64,000 bases of DNA from Cycloclasticus sp. symbiont of Bathymodiolus heckerae (GCA_002101235.1 LWTL01000119.1:49726-113725), one strand, 5' to 3'; shown: positions 39,571 to 51,019, counted from the first letter of the stretch. Made by a program: numbers and translations. The notes: generated from the sequence alone by a model not told the origin.

Positions 39571-40953
39571 ATGTCTGACTCCTCTTTTTCATCTTTATCT
39601 ATATCGCCAGCACAAGTTAAAAATTTAGGCTCTTTAGGCTATAAAAAAATGACGCCCATACAGGCGCAAAGCTTGCCTCACCTGTTAAAAGGTAAGGATA
39701 TTATCGCCCAAGCTAAAACGGGCAGCGGTAAAACAGCCGCTTTTGGCATTGGCTTACTTGATAAAATTAATCCTCGCTTTTTTGGCACGCAAGCCCTAGT
39801 CCTTTGCCCAACACGCGAACTCGCAGATCAAGTCGGTAAAGAAATTCGCAAACTTGCGCGTAGCGTACCTAATATCAAATTAGTCCTTTTATGCGGTGGC
39901 AAACCATTCGGCCCACAAGTTGGCTCTTTAGAACACGGTGCGCACATTGTGGTTGGGACACCCGGGCGCATTCAAGATCACTTAAAGAAGAACACACTGA
40001 AAGTAGATCAGCTTAAAACACTAGTTCTTGACGAAGCCGACCGAATGCTCGACATGGGCTTTAGCGATGTAATGGAAGATATCATCAGCAAAACACCTAA
40101 ATCACGCCAGACGTTACTTTTTTCTGCCACCTACCCAGATGAAATCAAGAAAATGTGCCGCGCTATTCAACATGACCCAATCACCATCACTGTCGAATCT
40201 GAGCACGAACAAAGCGTTATTGAACAACTATTTTATCAAGTAAAAAAACACGAGCGTAATAATACGTTATTGGGTTTGTTTCAGCATTACCAACCCAAAA
40301 CGGCGGTTGTCTTTTGCCATACCAAAATTCAATGTCGAGAGGTTTCTGAGCTTCTCCAAGAAAATGACATCGCCTCTTTAGCCATTCATGGTGACCTTGA
40401 CCAGCGCGAACGCGATCAAGTACTTGTTCGCTTTGCTAATAACAGCTGCTCTGTTCTGGTTGCTACGGATGTCGCCGCACGTGGCTTGGATATTAAATCC
40501 ATCGGTATGGTTATTAATTACGAATTGCCTCGCGACCCCGAAATTTACATACACCGAATCGGCCGAACAGGGCGCGCCGGCGAAAAAGGTTTAGCGATGA
40601 GCCTCTTTGCAGAACACGAACAAATTCGAGTTAATGCTATCGAACAGTATCAGGATCAGCCTTGTTTGATTGATAGCCCCGCCTCACTTGATCTAGATGC
40701 TACGTATAAGCTTTACCCGCCCATGGTCACCATCCAAATTGACGGTGGACGTAAAGACAAAATTCGCCCCGGTGATTTATTAGGTGCGTTAACAGGGGAT
40801 GCCGGATTACAGGGCTCTCAAATAGGCAAAATAGATATTTTTGACCGCTCAAGTTATGTGGCTTTAGAGCACGCAGTTGTCCGGCAAGCATTAAACTATT
40901 TAGCCAATGGCAAGGTAAAAGGTCGCCCGCGTAAGGCCCGGAAAGTACGCTAG
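39571..40953 (+). CDS. dbpA: ATP-dependent RNA helicase DbpA
   Basis: DEAD-box helicase that acts on 23S rRNA helix 92 in 50S assembly. 460 residues: Q motif, AKTGSGKTAAF (motif I), PTRELADQ, GTPGRIQD, VLDEADRMLDMGF (motif II), SAT, and HRIGRTGRAGEKG (motif VI). The C-terminal domain, TIQIDGGRKDKIRPGDLLGALTGDAGL, is the DbpA rRNA-binding domain that separates it from other DEAD proteins. It may be cotranscribed with efpL and the hopJ-like gene. Confidence 0.94.
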   Translation: MSDSSFSSLSISPAQVKNLGSLGYKKMTPIQAQSLPHLLKGKDIIAQAKTGSGKTAAFGIGLLDKINPRFFGTQALVLCPTRELADQVGKEIRKLARSVPNIKLVLLCGGKPFGPQVGSLEHGAHIVVGTPGRIQDHLKKNTLKVDQLKTLVLDEADRMLDMGFSDVMEDIISKTPKSRQTLLFSATYPDEIKKMCRAIQHDPITITVESEHEQSVIEQLFYQVKKHERNNTLLGLFQHYQPKTAVVFCHTKIQCREVSELLQENDIASLAIHGDLDQRERDQVLVRFANNSCSVLVATDVAARGLDIKSIGMVINYELPRDPEIYIHRIGRTGRAGEKGLAMSLFAEHEQIRVNAIEQYQDQPCLIDSPASLDLDATYKLYPPMVTIQIDGGRKDKIRPGDLLGALTGDAGLQGSQIGKIDIFDRSSYVALEHAVVRQALNYLANGKVKGRPRKARKVR

Positions 40954-40970
40954 TTATCTAGCCCTGCATC

Positions 40971-41004
40971 GAAAATGCTGCGACCGCACATTTTCTGTTA
41001 TAAT
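40971..41004 (+). promoter_or_regulatory. small hairpin and TATAAT between dbpA and the SulP gene
   Basis: GAAAATG (40971-40977) and CATTTTC (40989-40995) form a 7-bp hairpin that may end dbpA transcripts, though no T run follows. A perfect TATAAT at 40999-41004 is a candidate -10 for the SulP gene; no -35 hexamer is evident. Confidence 0.4.
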
Positions 41005-41063
41005 AAAAATAATCTCGTGAGGCGTTGTTCTTACGCCTAACAACTTTCAACTACAGTTTCCTT

Positions 41064-42620
41064 ATGTTTCAACTGATCATCTCTCGTACGCAGAGCTTAA
41101 AAAGCGATCTGCTTTCAGGCCTAACTGTTGCTCTTGCTCTCGTTCCCGAAGCTGTTGCATTTGCTTTTGTTGCCGGCGTTGACCCACTGGTTGGCTTATA
41201 CGCCGCCTTTATGGTCGGCTTGATTACTGCTGCTATTGGCGGGCGACCCGGTATGATTTCTGGCGCCACTGGCGCATTAGCTGTTGTGATGGTCAGCTTA
41301 GTTGCCGAACATGGCGTTGAGTATTTATTTGCTACTGTTGTTTTAATGGGGCTATTACAAATAGCAGCAGGGTTATTTAAGCTTGGGAAATTCATTCGCC
41401 TCGTTCCCCACCCCGTAATGCTCGGTTTTGTGAACGGGCTAGCGATTGTTATTTTCATGGCTCAATTACAGCAATTTCAGTTTTTAGACCCTATAACGAA
41501 TGAATTAACTTGGTTGCAGGGCGAGCAAATGGGCATGATGCTTGGCATGGTTGCTCTTACCATGGCGATCATTCACTACTTACCCAAACTCACTAAAGCC
41601 ATTCCTTCGTCACTGGCAGCCATCCTTACGATTGTTGCCATCTCTGTTGGCCTGGATATGGATTTACGTACCGTTCAAGATGTATTAAAAGACATGACCG
41701 GCGATCCAATGGCAACTATTGCCGGTGGCTTACCGCAGTTCCACATTCCCGTCGTACCTTTCGACTTGGAGATGATTAAAATCATCTTCCCTTATGCGCT
41801 TATCCTTGCGGCCATTGGCCTAATTGAATCACTGCTTACATTAACGCTCATCGATGAAATAACAGAAACACGCGGGCGCGGTAACAAAGAATGTATTGGA
41901 CAAGGCGTTGCAAACATTGCCACTGGCTTTTTCGGCGGCATGGGTGGTTGCGCCATGATTGGTCAAAGTATGATCAACATTAACTCTGGCGGTCGTGGCA
42001 GAGCATCCGGCATTACCGCTGCGTTATTCTTACTTGCATTTATTTTGGTAGGTTCTTCGCTGATAGAAATGATCCCCGTTGCGGCCTTGGTTGGCGTAAT
42101 GTTTATGGTGGTTTTAGGTACCTTTGAGTGGGCAAGCTTCCGCTTATTAGGCCGCATCCCAACATCAGACACGCTGGTTGGTATCACCGTTGCAGTGGTC
42201 ACCGTGCTTACTGACTTAGCCATTGCTGTGGTTGTTGGCGTAATTATATCTACACTCGTTTTTGCTTGGAAAAATGCCAAACATATGCATTTTGAAATCG
42301 ACGAAAAAGATGGCGTAAAAATATACAAGCCGATTGGCCCTATCTTTTTTGCCTCCATTCATAATTTCCGCGAGCACTTCGACCCCATTAACGACCCGCA
42401 AGAAGTGATTGTTGATTTTGCCCGTTCTCGCGTTTCAGATCACTCTGGTATTGAAGCGATTGACACCTTAGCCGAACGTTATTTAAAACAAGGCAAAACG
42501 TTGCATTTACGACACCTTAGTCCCGAGTGTATTAAGCTATTGCACAAAGCGAGAAACTTAATTGAAGTAAACGTTATTGAAGACCCTAAGTACTCTGTTG
42601 CAGATGACGAGTTAGGTTAA
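41064..42620 (+). CDS. SulP family anion transporter with STAS domain
   Basis: 518 residues: about ten to twelve membrane segments ([68 protein letters not shown]) and a C-terminal STAS domain ([20 protein letters not shown] to [20 protein letters not shown]). The family takes up sulfate or bicarbonate; [17 protein letters not shown] and [15 protein letters not shown] suggest a bicarbonate-type or generic SulP, but I cannot decide. I chose the ATG at 41064; a TTG at 41025 would add 13 unmatched residues but lies behind a GAGG. recQ converges 18 bases downstream. Confidence 0.88.
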   Translation: MFQLIISRTQSLKSDLLSGLTVALALVPEAVAFAFVAGVDPLVGLYAAFMVGLITAAIGGRPGMISGATGALAVVMVSLVAEHGVEYLFATVVLMGLLQIAAGLFKLGKFIRLVPHPVMLGFVNGLAIVIFMAQLQQFQFLDPITNELTWLQGEQMGMMLGMVALTMAIIHYLPKLTKAIPSSLAAILTIVAISVGLDMDLRTVQDVLKDMTGDPMATIAGGLPQFHIPVVPFDLEMIKIIFPYALILAAIGLIESLLTLTLIDEITETRGRGNKECIGQGVANIATGFFGGMGGCAMIGQSMININSGGRGRASGITAALFLLAFILVGSSLIEMIPVAALVGVMFMVVLGTFEWASFRLLGRIPTSDTLVGITVAVVTVLTDLAIAVVVGVIISTLVFAWKNAKHMHFEIDEKDGVKIYKPIGPIFFASIHNFREHFDPINDPQEVIVDFARSRVSDHSGIEAIDTLAERYLKQGKTLHLRHLSPECIKLLHKARNLIEVNVIEDPKYSVADDELG

Positions 42621-42637
42621 GTTTGCGGCGGACAGTC

Positions 42638-44752
42638 TTAAATAGAAGCCTGCACGCACTTTATTACGCCGTATTCGTATTCCTCATCTAGCGCCTCGTA
42701 AATGGGCTTAATACGCCCTTTCGATTCATCTTCTAGCGATTCAATCATCATAATGATTTCTTGATACTCGCTATCGTCCAAATCCAACACGTTTTTTACA
42801 TCCAATAAACCAACCTCGATTGCATCCGCCAAGTGTCCATACACTGTGTTTTCTTTGCTATCGCGTTGCTTTGCTATATCGGTAATACTCAAACCATTTT
42901 GGTATAACAACAACGTCTCATTTACCGTCGCACTAAGACTATTATTCAATAATTCTGCCAATGGATATTTTGCAATTTCAGCAAGGAATTGCTTACCATA
43001 TCGCTTAATTTTTTGATCGCCAATACCGCTTATATAGCGCATATCTGCCGCTATCGTCGGACGTTTCTTCACCATTTCCTGCAAAGTAGCATCATGGAAA
43101 ATAACATAAGGCGGCACTCCGGCTTCTTCGGCTAATTGCATACGCAACGCGCGCAGCGCTTCCCATAAAGGTTCATCTTGTGGGCGTACTGGGCTTTTCT
43201 TCTTTTTCTCTGCCCCCAGTTTCTCTTCTTTGCTTTGCTTTCTAAGTTCTAACGTCTGCTCGCCGCGCAAAATAGGGCGGCATGTTTCCGTTAGTTTTAA
43301 TGCTCCGTGGCTTTCCGCATCAACATCAATATAGCCCAAAGCAATCAATTGCCTAAAAACCGTACGCCACTCCATCATCGAAAGCTCTTTACCAATGCCA
43401 AAGGTGCTTATTTTGTCGTGGCCATTTTGCTGTATACGCTCATCTGCTTTACCGTTTAATACATCAATGATGTAGTTCACCCCAAAACGCTGGCCTGTGC
43501 GATAAATAGTCGACAACACTTTTTGCGCCGCTTCGCTACCGTCCCATTTTTCAGGCGGTGATTGGCAGTTATCACAAGCGCCACACGGTTTTTCTAAAGC
43601 CTCATCAAAGTAACCCAATAATGCCTGGCGACGGCAAGCTATCAATTCACACAACCCAAGCATCGCCTCTAATTTATTATGCTCAACCCGCTTATGCGCC
43701 GCATCTGCATTAGAATTTTGCACAAACTGCCGAAGTGTTAATACATCTTGCAGGCCATACGCCATCCAAGCATTTGCCGGCTCGCCATCACGCCCAGCAC
43801 GGCCTGTTTCTTGGTAATACGCTTCGATACTTTTGGGTAAACTAAGATGCCCTACAAACCGTACATCGGGCTTATCAATACCCATGCCGAACGCAATCGT
43901 GGCAACAATAATCACGCCATCTTCACGCAAAAATCGTTGCTGGTGCTGCTGGCGCATCTCTTGTGGCAAACCCGCATGATAAGGCAAGGCCACTCGCCCT
44001 TGCTCGCTCAACCATTCCGCCGTTGCCTCTACCTTTTTCCGTGATAAGCAATACACAATCCCCGCATCATTATTGTGGTTTTCCTGTATAAAACGCCACA
44101 ATCGTAATTTTGGATTATTACCCTCGGAAATAGCATAATGAATGTTAGGCCGGTCAAAACTATTAATGAAAACACGCGCCTCTTCTAGCTGTAACTGAGC
44201 AATAATCTCATCACGCGTCCTCTTATCCGCTGTCGCTGTTAGCGCAATACGCGGTACGTTTGGAAAACGCTCATGCAAAATCTTAAGCTTTTGATACTCT
44301 GGTCTAAAATCATGCCCCCATTGCGATACACAATGCGCTTCATCGATCGCAAATAACGCAAGATGACAACGCTCTAACAATGACAGCATAGCGTCGTTTA
44401 AAAGCCGCTCCGGCGCCACATACAACAAATCAAGCTCACCGTTTACAAGCTGTTGCTCCACCTGCCGAGCTTCACCCACTTTTAAAGTGGAATTGAGATA
44501 CGCCGCATTAATACCCAGCTGTTGCAACGCATCCACCTGATCTTGCATCAAAGCAATAAGGGGAGAAACAACAACTGCCGTACCCTCACGCAATAAAGCA
44601 GGAATTTGATAACACAGCGACTTACCGCCACCGGTCGGCATCAAAACAAACGCATCACGGCCTTCAACAAGTTCATTAATAATCTCGTCTTGCGGCTGAC
44701 GAAATTCATCGTAACCAAAAGTTTTTTGTAAAATAGATTGAGCTGTAGCCAT
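42638..44752 (-). CDS. recQ: ATP-dependent DNA helicase RecQ
   Basis: 3'-5' DNA helicase for recombination repair. 704 residues: [16 protein letters not shown] (motif I), [17 protein letters not shown] (motif II), [14 protein letters not shown], then [13 protein letters not shown] (motif VI). The zinc-binding Cys are in [16 protein letters not shown] and [10 protein letters not shown]. The winged helix and an HRDC domain follow. The ATG at 44752 is the start; a TTG one codon earlier is less likely. It is divergent from yheS across 105 bases. Confidence 0.95.
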   Translation of the reverse strand: MATAQSILQKTFGYDEFRQPQDEIINELVEGRDAFVLMPTGGGKSLCYQIPALLREGTAVVVSPLIALMQDQVDALQQLGINAAYLNSTLKVGEARQVEQQLVNGELDLLYVAPERLLNDAMLSLLERCHLALFAIDEAHCVSQWGHDFRPEYQKLKILHERFPNVPRIALTATADKRTRDEIIAQLQLEEARVFINSFDRPNIHYAISEGNNPKLRLWRFIQENHNNDAGIVYCLSRKKVEATAEWLSEQGRVALPYHAGLPQEMRQQHQQRFLREDGVIIVATIAFGMGIDKPDVRFVGHLSLPKSIEAYYQETGRAGRDGEPANAWMAYGLQDVLTLRQFVQNSNADAAHKRVEHNKLEAMLGLCELIACRRQALLGYFDEALEKPCGACDNCQSPPEKWDGSEAAQKVLSTIYRTGQRFGVNYIIDVLNGKADERIQQNGHDKISTFGIGKELSMMEWRTVFRQLIALGYIDVDAESHGALKLTETCRPILRGEQTLELRKQSKEEKLGAEKKKKSPVRPQDEPLWEALRALRMQLAEEAGVPPYVIFHDATLQEMVKKRPTIAADMRYISGIGDQKIKRYGKQFLAEIAKYPLAELLNNSLSATVNETLLLYQNGLSITDIAKQRDSKENTVYGHLADAIEVGLLDVKNVLDLDDSEYQEIIMMIESLEDESKGRIKPIYEALDEEYEYGVIKCVQASI

Positions 44753-44857
44753 CAAAAAAAACGGGTATCAAAAAGAATCAATTATCGCATAAACATCTGT
44801 CTCGCTGACGAAACGGTATAATGCCTACCTGAATTCCAAACACCAACCTACCTGTAC

Positions 44858-46738
44858 ATGCTGAAGTTAACCAATGTATCGCTTCGTCGAGGCGCCAACA
44901 TATTATTTGAGAACGTCTCGTTCACCGTTCATACCGGACAACGCGTTGGGATAAGTGGTGCAAATGGTTGCGGAAAATCTAGCTTATTCGCGATGGTTCT
45001 CGACAAGATACACGCTGACACAGGTGACTTTTCCATTCAATCCGGCTTTGTTATTGCGCACGTTGCACAAGAGCTTTCGGCCACTCAACAAGCAGCCATT
45101 GAGTTTGTTATTGATGGCGATAAAGAGCTACGTGACGTACAAGCTAAGTTACAAGTCGCTGAACAACAAAACGACGGCCACCGTAGCGCTGAGCTTTACG
45201 CTGAATTAGAAACTATTCACGGCTATACCGCTCAAACACGCGCAGCTATTTTATTAAGTGGCTTGGGGTTTAAACAAACCGAATTAAACAACCCTGTAAC
45301 TAGTTTTTCGGGCGGCTGGCGTGTACGACTTAATCTTGCAAAGGCTTTGATGTGTCGCTCAGACTTTTTGTTACTGGACGAACCGACGAACCATTTAGAC
45401 CTTGATGCCGTTATTTGGCTACAAGAATGGCTTCAAAATTATTCCGGCACTTTATTGCTTATATCGCACGATAGAGACTTTTTAGACGCGGTTGTCGGCA
45501 ATGTTCTACATATTGAGCAAAAGAGCGCTATGCTCTACACAGGAAATTATACCCAATTTGAACGTGCTCGAGCAGAGAGGCTAGCGCAACAACAGTCGCT
45601 CTTTGAGCGCCAACAAAAAGAACGCGCTCATATACAAAGCTATGTTGATCGCTTTAAAGCAAAAGCCACTAAAGCCAAACAAGCACAAAGTCGTTTAAAA
45701 GCTCTCGAGCGCATGGAGCTCATTTCTGCCGCACACATTGACTCACCTTTCCATTTTGAATTTTTTAAACCAGACCGTGTTTCCAACCCACTTCTGAAAG
45801 TAGAAAAAGCCACCCTCGCTTATGGTGAAAAGGTGATTTTAGACTCTGTATCACTATCAATAAAACCCGGTGATCGGCTCGCCTTACTCGGCCCTAATGG
45901 CGCAGGTAAGTCGACGCTTATTAAATTATTAGCTGGCAAAAGCGCCCCATCTAATGGCTCATTAGAGGCAGCTGAAAGCCTAAAAATAGGTTACTTTGCA
46001 CAGCACCAGCTAGAAGAATTAGACAGCGCGGCTTCGCCTTTATTACATTTACAGCGGCTCAATAAAAAAGCAACCGAGCGCGATTTAAGAAACTTCCTTG
46101 GAGGCTTTGGCTTTCACGGCGACAAAACAATAGAAGCCGTTGCGCCTTTTTCTGGTGGTGAGAAAGCACGATTAGCCCTAGCTCTTTTAGTATATCAAAA
46201 GCCCAATTTACTGCTGCTAGACGAACCAACCAACCATTTAGACATTGAAATGCGTCACGCCTTAAGTTCAGCCTTACAAGACTTTAGCGGCGCCATGATC
46301 ATCGTTTCTCACGACAGGCACTTATTACGCACCATTACCGACCAGTTCCTACTCGTCGCCAACAGTAAGCTGACTGCTTTTGATGGCGACCTAGACGATT
46401 ACGCCCAATGGGTTAAAAGCGAACTGAAAAACACATCAACAGACACGTCTATAAATAACAATTCAAATTCAGGAAAGGCACGTAAACAACTAGAAGCTAA
46501 AAAACGTCAACAACAAAAACCCCTACGCGACACCCTAAGAAAGGCCGAAAAGCAGCTTGATAAACTTAGCGATAAACAAAAACAACTTGAAGAACAATTA
46601 AGCAATAATAATTTATACGCTGCAGACCAAAAAACTGAATTAACCACCTTGTTAGAGAAAAAAGCTCTTATAGACAAACAATTAACATTAGCTGAAGAGG
46701 CATGGCTAGAAGCACAAGATGCACTTGATGCCGAATAA
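44858..46738 (+). CDS. yheS: ABC-F family ATPase YheS
   Basis: Duplicated-ABC protein without membrane segments (626 residues), of the type that binds the ribosomal E site. First domain: Walker [11 protein letters not shown], signature SGGWR, Walker [16 protein letters not shown]. Second: [30 protein letters not shown]. The linker with [18 protein letters not shown] and the coiled-coil C-terminus match E. coli YheS over their length. Start ATG at 44858, divergent from recQ. Confidence 0.93.
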   Translation: MLKLTNVSLRRGANILFENVSFTVHTGQRVGISGANGCGKSSLFAMVLDKIHADTGDFSIQSGFVIAHVAQELSATQQAAIEFVIDGDKELRDVQAKLQVAEQQNDGHRSAELYAELETIHGYTAQTRAAILLSGLGFKQTELNNPVTSFSGGWRVRLNLAKALMCRSDFLLLDEPTNHLDLDAVIWLQEWLQNYSGTLLLISHDRDFLDAVVGNVLHIEQKSAMLYTGNYTQFERARAERLAQQQSLFERQQKERAHIQSYVDRFKAKATKAKQAQSRLKALERMELISAAHIDSPFHFEFFKPDRVSNPLLKVEKATLAYGEKVILDSVSLSIKPGDRLALLGPNGAGKSTLIKLLAGKSAPSNGSLEAAESLKIGYFAQHQLEELDSAASPLLHLQRLNKKATERDLRNFLGGFGFHGDKTIEAVAPFSGGEKARLALALLVYQKPNLLLLDEPTNHLDIEMRHALSSALQDFSGAMIIVSHDRHLLRTITDQFLLVANSKLTAFDGDLDDYAQWVKSELKNTSTDTSINNNSNSGKARKQLEAKKRQQQKPLRDTLRKAEKQLDKLSDKQKQLEEQLSNNNLYAADQKTELTTLLEKKALIDKQLTLAEEAWLEAQDALDAE

Positions 46739-46751
46739 CAAAAAATCAATT

Positions 46752-46991
46752 ATGACAACACCAGAAAACAAAGACCCGTTACACGGCATTACCTTAGAAA
46801 AAATAGTAACCAAACTTGTCGAGCATTATGGCTGGGAGCGCTTAGGCCAACAAATTAGCATTCGCTGCTTTACTAGCGACCCTTCGATAAAATCTAGTTT
46901 GAAATTTTTAAGAAAAACACCCTGGGCGCGAAAGAAAGTGGAAGCGCTATTTTTGACCACTCAAAATAGTGTTTGGAAAAAGTTATCTTAG
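46752..46991 (+). CDS. VF530 family DNA-binding protein (DUF2132)
   Basis: 79 residues. [29 protein letters not shown], then [29 protein letters not shown] match the VF530/DUF2132 family, whose structure suggests a small DNA-binding fold; its biological role is unknown. I chose the ATG at 46752; earlier in-frame ATGs at 46719 and 46728 lie inside yheS. It is 13 bases downstream of yheS and overlaps the convergent vanZ-like gene by nine bases. Confidence 0.88.
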   Translation: MTTPENKDPLHGITLEKIVTKLVEHYGWERLGQQISIRCFTSDPSIKSSLKFLRKTPWARKKVEALFLTTQNSVWKKLS

Positions 46992-47339
46992 GGAAGGCTT
47001 TAATTTTTTATAAAGCACCAACGCTATAAAGGCTCCTAAACAATCCGCCAACCAATCCAAAACATCAGTTTGACGACCTTCTATAAATGACTGATGCCAT
47101 TCGTCACTCATTCCATACAAAGCACAAAAAATGAATGAAATAATAAAAGCCTTCTTAGCATTTTCAATTTGATGTTTGAAATAGTTAATCGCAATAAACG
47201 CTAATACTCCATAAGCACCCGCATGAAACAATTTGTCTTGATGTTGAAATAACATCGGCACGGGTAATGACGGCTGATGCGATAAATAAAAGATAAACCC
47301 GCAATATAAGCTAAGCAGGAATAGCCAAACCAACTTCAC
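46983..47339 (-). CDS. VanZ-like membrane protein
   Basis: 118 residues, about four membrane helices. [18 protein letters not shown] and [32 protein letters not shown] are the standard small VanZ-like pattern with conserved His, Glu and Asp residues. Function is unknown; not related to glycopeptide resistance in these bacteria on present evidence. It starts two bases after pyrK and so probably ends the pyrimidine operon transcript. Confidence 0.88.
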   Translation of the reverse strand: MKLVWLFLLSLYCGFIFYLSHQPSLPVPMLFQHQDKLFHAGAYGVLAFIAINYFKHQIENAKKAFIISFIFCALYGMSDEWHQSFIEGRQTDVLDWLADCLGAFIALVLYKKLKPSLR

Positions 47340-47341
47340 CG

Positions 47342-48217
47342 CTAAGCAAACACCGTGTTTGCATCAAAAACAGGGCCATCCACACAAACCCGTTTCATTA
47401 CTTCGCCTTCATCTGTTTTAACTTTAACCACGCAACCAGCACAACCGCCAACCGCACAAGCCATATATTCTTCTAAAGACACTTGGCATGGGAGGTTAAA
47501 TTCTTTTGCTAATGCCGCAACCGCTTTCAACATCGGCGTTGGGCCACAAGAATAAATAATAACCTGCTCCTTTTCCTCTTCACTTAGCGCATTCAACCAA
47601 TCACGTGCTAGATCAGTAATGTAGCCTTCATACACACCACTATAGCCTTGCAGGCTTGCTAAGCGACTTGGAATATTCCACTGCTCCAATAGGGGCAAAC
47701 CATCACTGATGGTATCGGCGATACCTGTAACCGATAATGCCGACTTTTCACGTTCAAACGGAAAGGGTACTTCAGAGCCCATAAAAACAACCGGCTCAAT
47801 GTTTTTATGTTGCTCTTTAATCAACTCGGACAAACAAACCATCGGTGGAATACCAACTCCTCCACCTAATAATAATGCTTTGGGCTTAGAGCCATCTAAC
47901 TCAAATGGGCGACCAATGGGCCCCATTATATTCGCGCTCTCACCCACTTGGCGTTTCGCAAGTAAAGCCGTACCTTCACCTACCACCTTATATAAAAACT
48001 CTACCCAGCCCTCATCAACGGATACTCGCATAATAGATAGCGGTCTACGCATTAAACGCTGAGGATCGCATTGAATATACGCAAACTGCCCGGGCTTAGC
48101 CGATGCTGCACACTTCGGGGCATTAACTCGCAGAACAAATTGCTCCGCTTCAAAAGCCTGATGCACGACAATTTCTGCATCTTCAATAAAGATGGTGTTT
48201 CTATTATTTTCTTGCAT
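47342..48217 (-). CDS. pyrK: PyrK-like iron-sulfur flavoprotein (dihydroorotate dehydrogenase electron transfer subunit)
   Basis: 291 residues in the ferredoxin-NADP reductase fold: FAD motif RLMRRPLSIMRV, GGGVGIPPMVCLSEL for the NAD domain, and the [2Fe-2S] cysteines in YMACAVGGCAGCVVKV and KRVCVDGPVF. The pattern is that of PyrK, which passes electrons between NAD and the FMN subunit PyrD type 1B. No pyrD is near. It overlaps pyrC' by one base, so it is expressed with the pyrimidine genes. It could pair with a PyrD elsewhere or have another partner. Confidence 0.87.
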   Translation of the reverse strand: MQENNRNTIFIEDAEIVVHQAFEAEQFVLRVNAPKCAASAKPGQFAYIQCDPQRLMRRPLSIMRVSVDEGWVEFLYKVVGEGTALLAKRQVGESANIMGPIGRPFELDGSKPKALLLGGGVGIPPMVCLSELIKEQHKNIEPVVFMGSEVPFPFEREKSALSVTGIADTISDGLPLLEQWNIPSRLASLQGYSGVYEGYITDLARDWLNALSEEEKEQVIIYSCGPTPMLKAVAALAKEFNLPCQVSLEEYMACAVGGCAGCVVKVKTDEGEVMKRVCVDGPVFDANTVFA

Positions 48218-49488
48218 TATTTTCCGAAAACTACGCGGCCATTAACCAATGTATGCGTTACTTTGCCTGTCATTTGATGCCCTAAATAAGGCGTGTTCTT
48301 ACCACGGCTAAGTAAGCTCTCTTCACTCACCAACCACTGTTCCTGCGGATCAACAATACAAACATCCGCGACTGAACCCGCTGATAAATTACCCACATCT
48401 AAGTCCAGTATCTGTGATGGCCCATAGGCTAGGCACTTCACTAACCCAGTCAGGTCCATTAAACCATCTGCAACCAGCTTCAACATTAATGGCAGCACTG
48501 TCTCTATGCTTGAAATACCCGTTTCAGTTGAAGGGAAGGGCGCTTGCTTTGCTTCATTTTCATGCGGCTGATGACCTGAACTCACACTAAAAACCCCCTT
48601 TACAACACCCGCAATTAAGGCATCTCTGTCCTCAACCGTTCGCAAAGGTGGCGACGTATGATAATTAGAATCAAACGTTCCAACATCCAACTCTGTTAGG
48701 TGCAATTGATGAGCGTGAACATCCGCGCTAATCCCTTTATTCGTGAACTGTGCGCGAGCAATCATCGTCACTGCTCTTGCCGAAGACACACCCGTTAGAT
48801 GAACACGTGCACCCGTTTCTTCTGCTAATTCAATAATTTGAGCAATCGCAACTGTTTCCGCAGAAACCGGAATACCAGATAGCCCCAGCTTAGAACTTAT
48901 TGCGCCATCATGAATACTGCCATCATCTTTAATGACAACATCTTCTGGTTTCAGTACAACCAATATATTGTAGGTACTTGCATACTGCAGCGCACGCCTA
49001 AGCACTTGATTATTAATGTTATTATTTGGCGCTTGGCTTACTGCAACACAACCTGACTGCTTTAACGCATACATTTCACTAAGCGTTTTCCCTTCTAACA
49101 TCACCGTTAGCGCACCCAAGGGCAGCACCTTGGCATAGCCTGCAGCGTCTGCTTTATCCAAAATTAATTGCACAACAGAGGAGGTGTCTAAAATAGGCTT
49201 TGTATCCGGCAAACAGCAAACAGACGTATAGCCAGCCGTTACCGCTGCTTTTGTTTCACTCTCAATCGTCGCCTTATGTTCAAAACCAGGCTCTCTTAAA
49301 CTAGCATTTAAATCGACAAAACCAGGCATTACTAACTTATCACTGGCATCAATCGTTACATCTGCCGAGAATCCTTGCGGCGCATCACCAACATGCTGGA
49401 TTTTACCGTCGGCAATACAAATATTCTGCACTCCATCCAGTTCGTTCGCTGGGTCAATAACACGCCCGTTCTTAATAAGTACCTTCAC
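48217..49488 (-). CDS. pyrC: dihydroorotase-like PyrC', predicted catalytically inactive
   Basis: 423-residue type I dihydroorotase fold: VMPGFVDLNASLREPGFEHKATI, PDTKP, GARVHLTGVSSARAV, NGRVVFGK. But the zinc-ligand motif normally DxHxH reads D-L-N-A-S at residues 59-63, so both His are lost; the usual H-x-E-D appears as LKPED near 178; and the catalytic Asp segment (SSDHAPH) reads SSGHQPH near 303. In Pseudomonas an inactive PyrC' next to pyrB stabilises aspartate transcarbamoylase. The same role fits: it begins one base after pyrB ends. An active dihydroorotase must be elsewhere. Confidence 0.88.
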   Translation of the reverse strand: MKVLIKNGRVIDPANELDGVQNICIADGKIQHVGDAPQGFSADVTIDASDKLVMPGFVDLNASLREPGFEHKATIESETKAAVTAGYTSVCCLPDTKPILDTSSVVQLILDKADAAGYAKVLPLGALTVMLEGKTLSEMYALKQSGCVAVSQAPNNNINNQVLRRALQYASTYNILVVLKPEDVVIKDDGSIHDGAISSKLGLSGIPVSAETVAIAQIIELAEETGARVHLTGVSSARAVTMIARAQFTNKGISADVHAHQLHLTELDVGTFDSNYHTSPPLRTVEDRDALIAGVVKGVFSVSSGHQPHENEAKQAPFPSTETGISSIETVLPLMLKLVADGLMDLTGLVKCLAYGPSQILDLDVGNLSAGSVADVCIVDPQEQWLVSEESLLSRGKNTPYLGHQMTGKVTHTLVNGRVVFGK

Positions 49489-49489
49489 C

Positions 49490-50500
49490 TTAGTTACTCA
49501 CTCTATTGTGACCCAAGGTGAGCGTCATCACTGCCATTCGAATGGCAATGCCGTTTGTTACCTGCTGTAAAATAACCGAATTTGAACCATCGGCAACCGC
49601 TGCATCCATTTCCACGCCGCGATTAATCGGCCCAGGGTGCATCACAGTTACATCCGGTTTTGCATAAGACAATGTTTTTTGCGTTAAACCGAATCGATCA
49701 AAATACTCGTGTTCACTAGGTAGTAATGCTCCACCCATTCTTTCGCGCTGCAATCGAAGCATAATCACTACATCCACATCGTCCAGTCCCGCCTTCAAGT
49801 CAGCGTACACATGCACACCTAACGAGTCTGTATCACTGGGCAATAATGTTTTTGGCGCAATAACGCGCACTTCTTTTACCCCCAAAGTGTTAAGTGCATG
49901 GATTTGTGATCGCGCAACACGCGAATGAAGAATATCCCCAATAATCGCCACTTTAAGGTTTTTAAATTCTTTTTTAACGCGGCGAATAGTAAACATATCC
50001 AACATGGCCTGAGTTGGATGAGCATGACGACCATCACCGGCATTAATAACACTGACATGTGGCGCTACATGTCGCGCAATAAAATGAGCCGCGCCACTAT
50101 CACCGTGACGGACGACAAACATATCCGCTTGCATAGCTTCTAAATTTCGGATGGTATCGAGAATACTCTCGCCTTTTGCTGCTGCCGATGTAGCGATGTT
50201 CAAGTTAATCACATCTGCAGATAAGCGTTTAGCAGCAAGTTCGAACGTTGTTCGTGTTCGAGTACTGTTCTCGAAAAACAAATTAACAATCGTTTTTCCG
50301 CGTAATACAGGTACTTTCTTTACGGCCTGGTTACCAACACTGGAAAATGATTCCGCGACATCCATTATCTCTGTCAGGGTCTCTTTTGATAAACTTTCGG
50401 TGGTGAGGAAATGACGAAGCCGCCCCTGTTCATCAAGTTGCAAACAGGAACTATCGGGTGCTTTGAAGGACGTACTAGCAGGTTGCTTGCTAGAGCTCAT
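49490..50500 (-). CDS. pyrB: aspartate carbamoyltransferase catalytic subunit
   Basis: Second step of pyrimidine synthesis. 336 residues from the ATG at 50500. Carbamoyl-phosphate site [19 protein letters not shown] near residue 73, then [12 protein letters not shown], and [16 protein letters not shown] near the end. There is no pyrI; the adjacent inactive PyrC' indicates a class A-type holoenzyme as in Pseudomonas. A TTG at 50509, overlapping the pyrR stop, is an alternative start giving three more residues. Confidence 0.95.
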   Translation of the reverse strand: MSSSKQPASTSFKAPDSSCLQLDEQGRLRHFLTTESLSKETLTEIMDVAESFSSVGNQAVKKVPVLRGKTIVNLFFENSTRTRTTFELAAKRLSADVINLNIATSAAAKGESILDTIRNLEAMQADMFVVRHGDSGAAHFIARHVAPHVSVINAGDGRHAHPTQAMLDMFTIRRVKKEFKNLKVAIIGDILHSRVARSQIHALNTLGVKEVRVIAPKTLLPSDTDSLGVHVYADLKAGLDDVDVVIMLRLQRERMGGALLPSEHEYFDRFGLTQKTLSYAKPDVTVMHPGPINRGVEMDAAVADGSNSVILQQVTNGIAIRMAVMTLTLGHNRVSN

Positions 50501-50505
50501 ATCAG

Positions 50506-51019
50506 TCAATTCCGGTTAGTTTCAAGCGCTAAAGGCACTGGTCCAGTCAATTTTACCTGTTTTTGGGGTGATAAATCCAGTTCCAATCCAGTTATGTCCG
50601 CATGAAGTGGCAATTCACGTGCACCTCTATCGATCAAAACGACTAAAGTTACGCTATCAGGGCGGCCATAATCAAAGATCTCATTTAACGCCGCGCGGAT
50701 TGTTCTACCGGTATACAGCACATCATCTACCAAAATAATATGTTCGCCTTCTACATCGCTTGGTATGTTGCTCGGCTTAACCTGTGGGGTTCAAACCAAT
50801 GCGTGTGAAATCATCACGGTAGAAGGAAATATCAATTTCGCCTAATGGCTTCGTTAGTCCCAATTTCTCATGTAGCTTTTCGGCAACCCAAAGGCCGCCA
50901 GTATGCACGCCTATCATCAGGGGCTCTTTTATACCCTTCCGTTGCATCTGCGACGCCAAATTACTCGCCATTGTGCCGATGGTCGCGCTTATATCAATCG
51001 ATGCCAAATCTGTTTGCAT
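50506..51019 (-). pseudogene. pyrR: PyrR bifunctional pyrimidine regulator/uracil phosphoribosyltransferase, single-base frameshift
   Basis: Both halves of PyrR are present in different frames. The N-terminal part from ATG at 51019 ([46 protein letters not shown]) runs into a stop after about 80 codons. The remainder, [35 protein letters not shown] with the PRPP-binding [10 protein letters not shown] motif and a normal C-terminus, continues in the next frame. Removing one base near 50780-50790 (in AACCCCACAGG) restores one open frame of about 170 residues, the normal PyrR length. Either a real mutation or a sequencing error. It lies two bases after ruvX and directly before pyrB. Confidence 0.85.
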
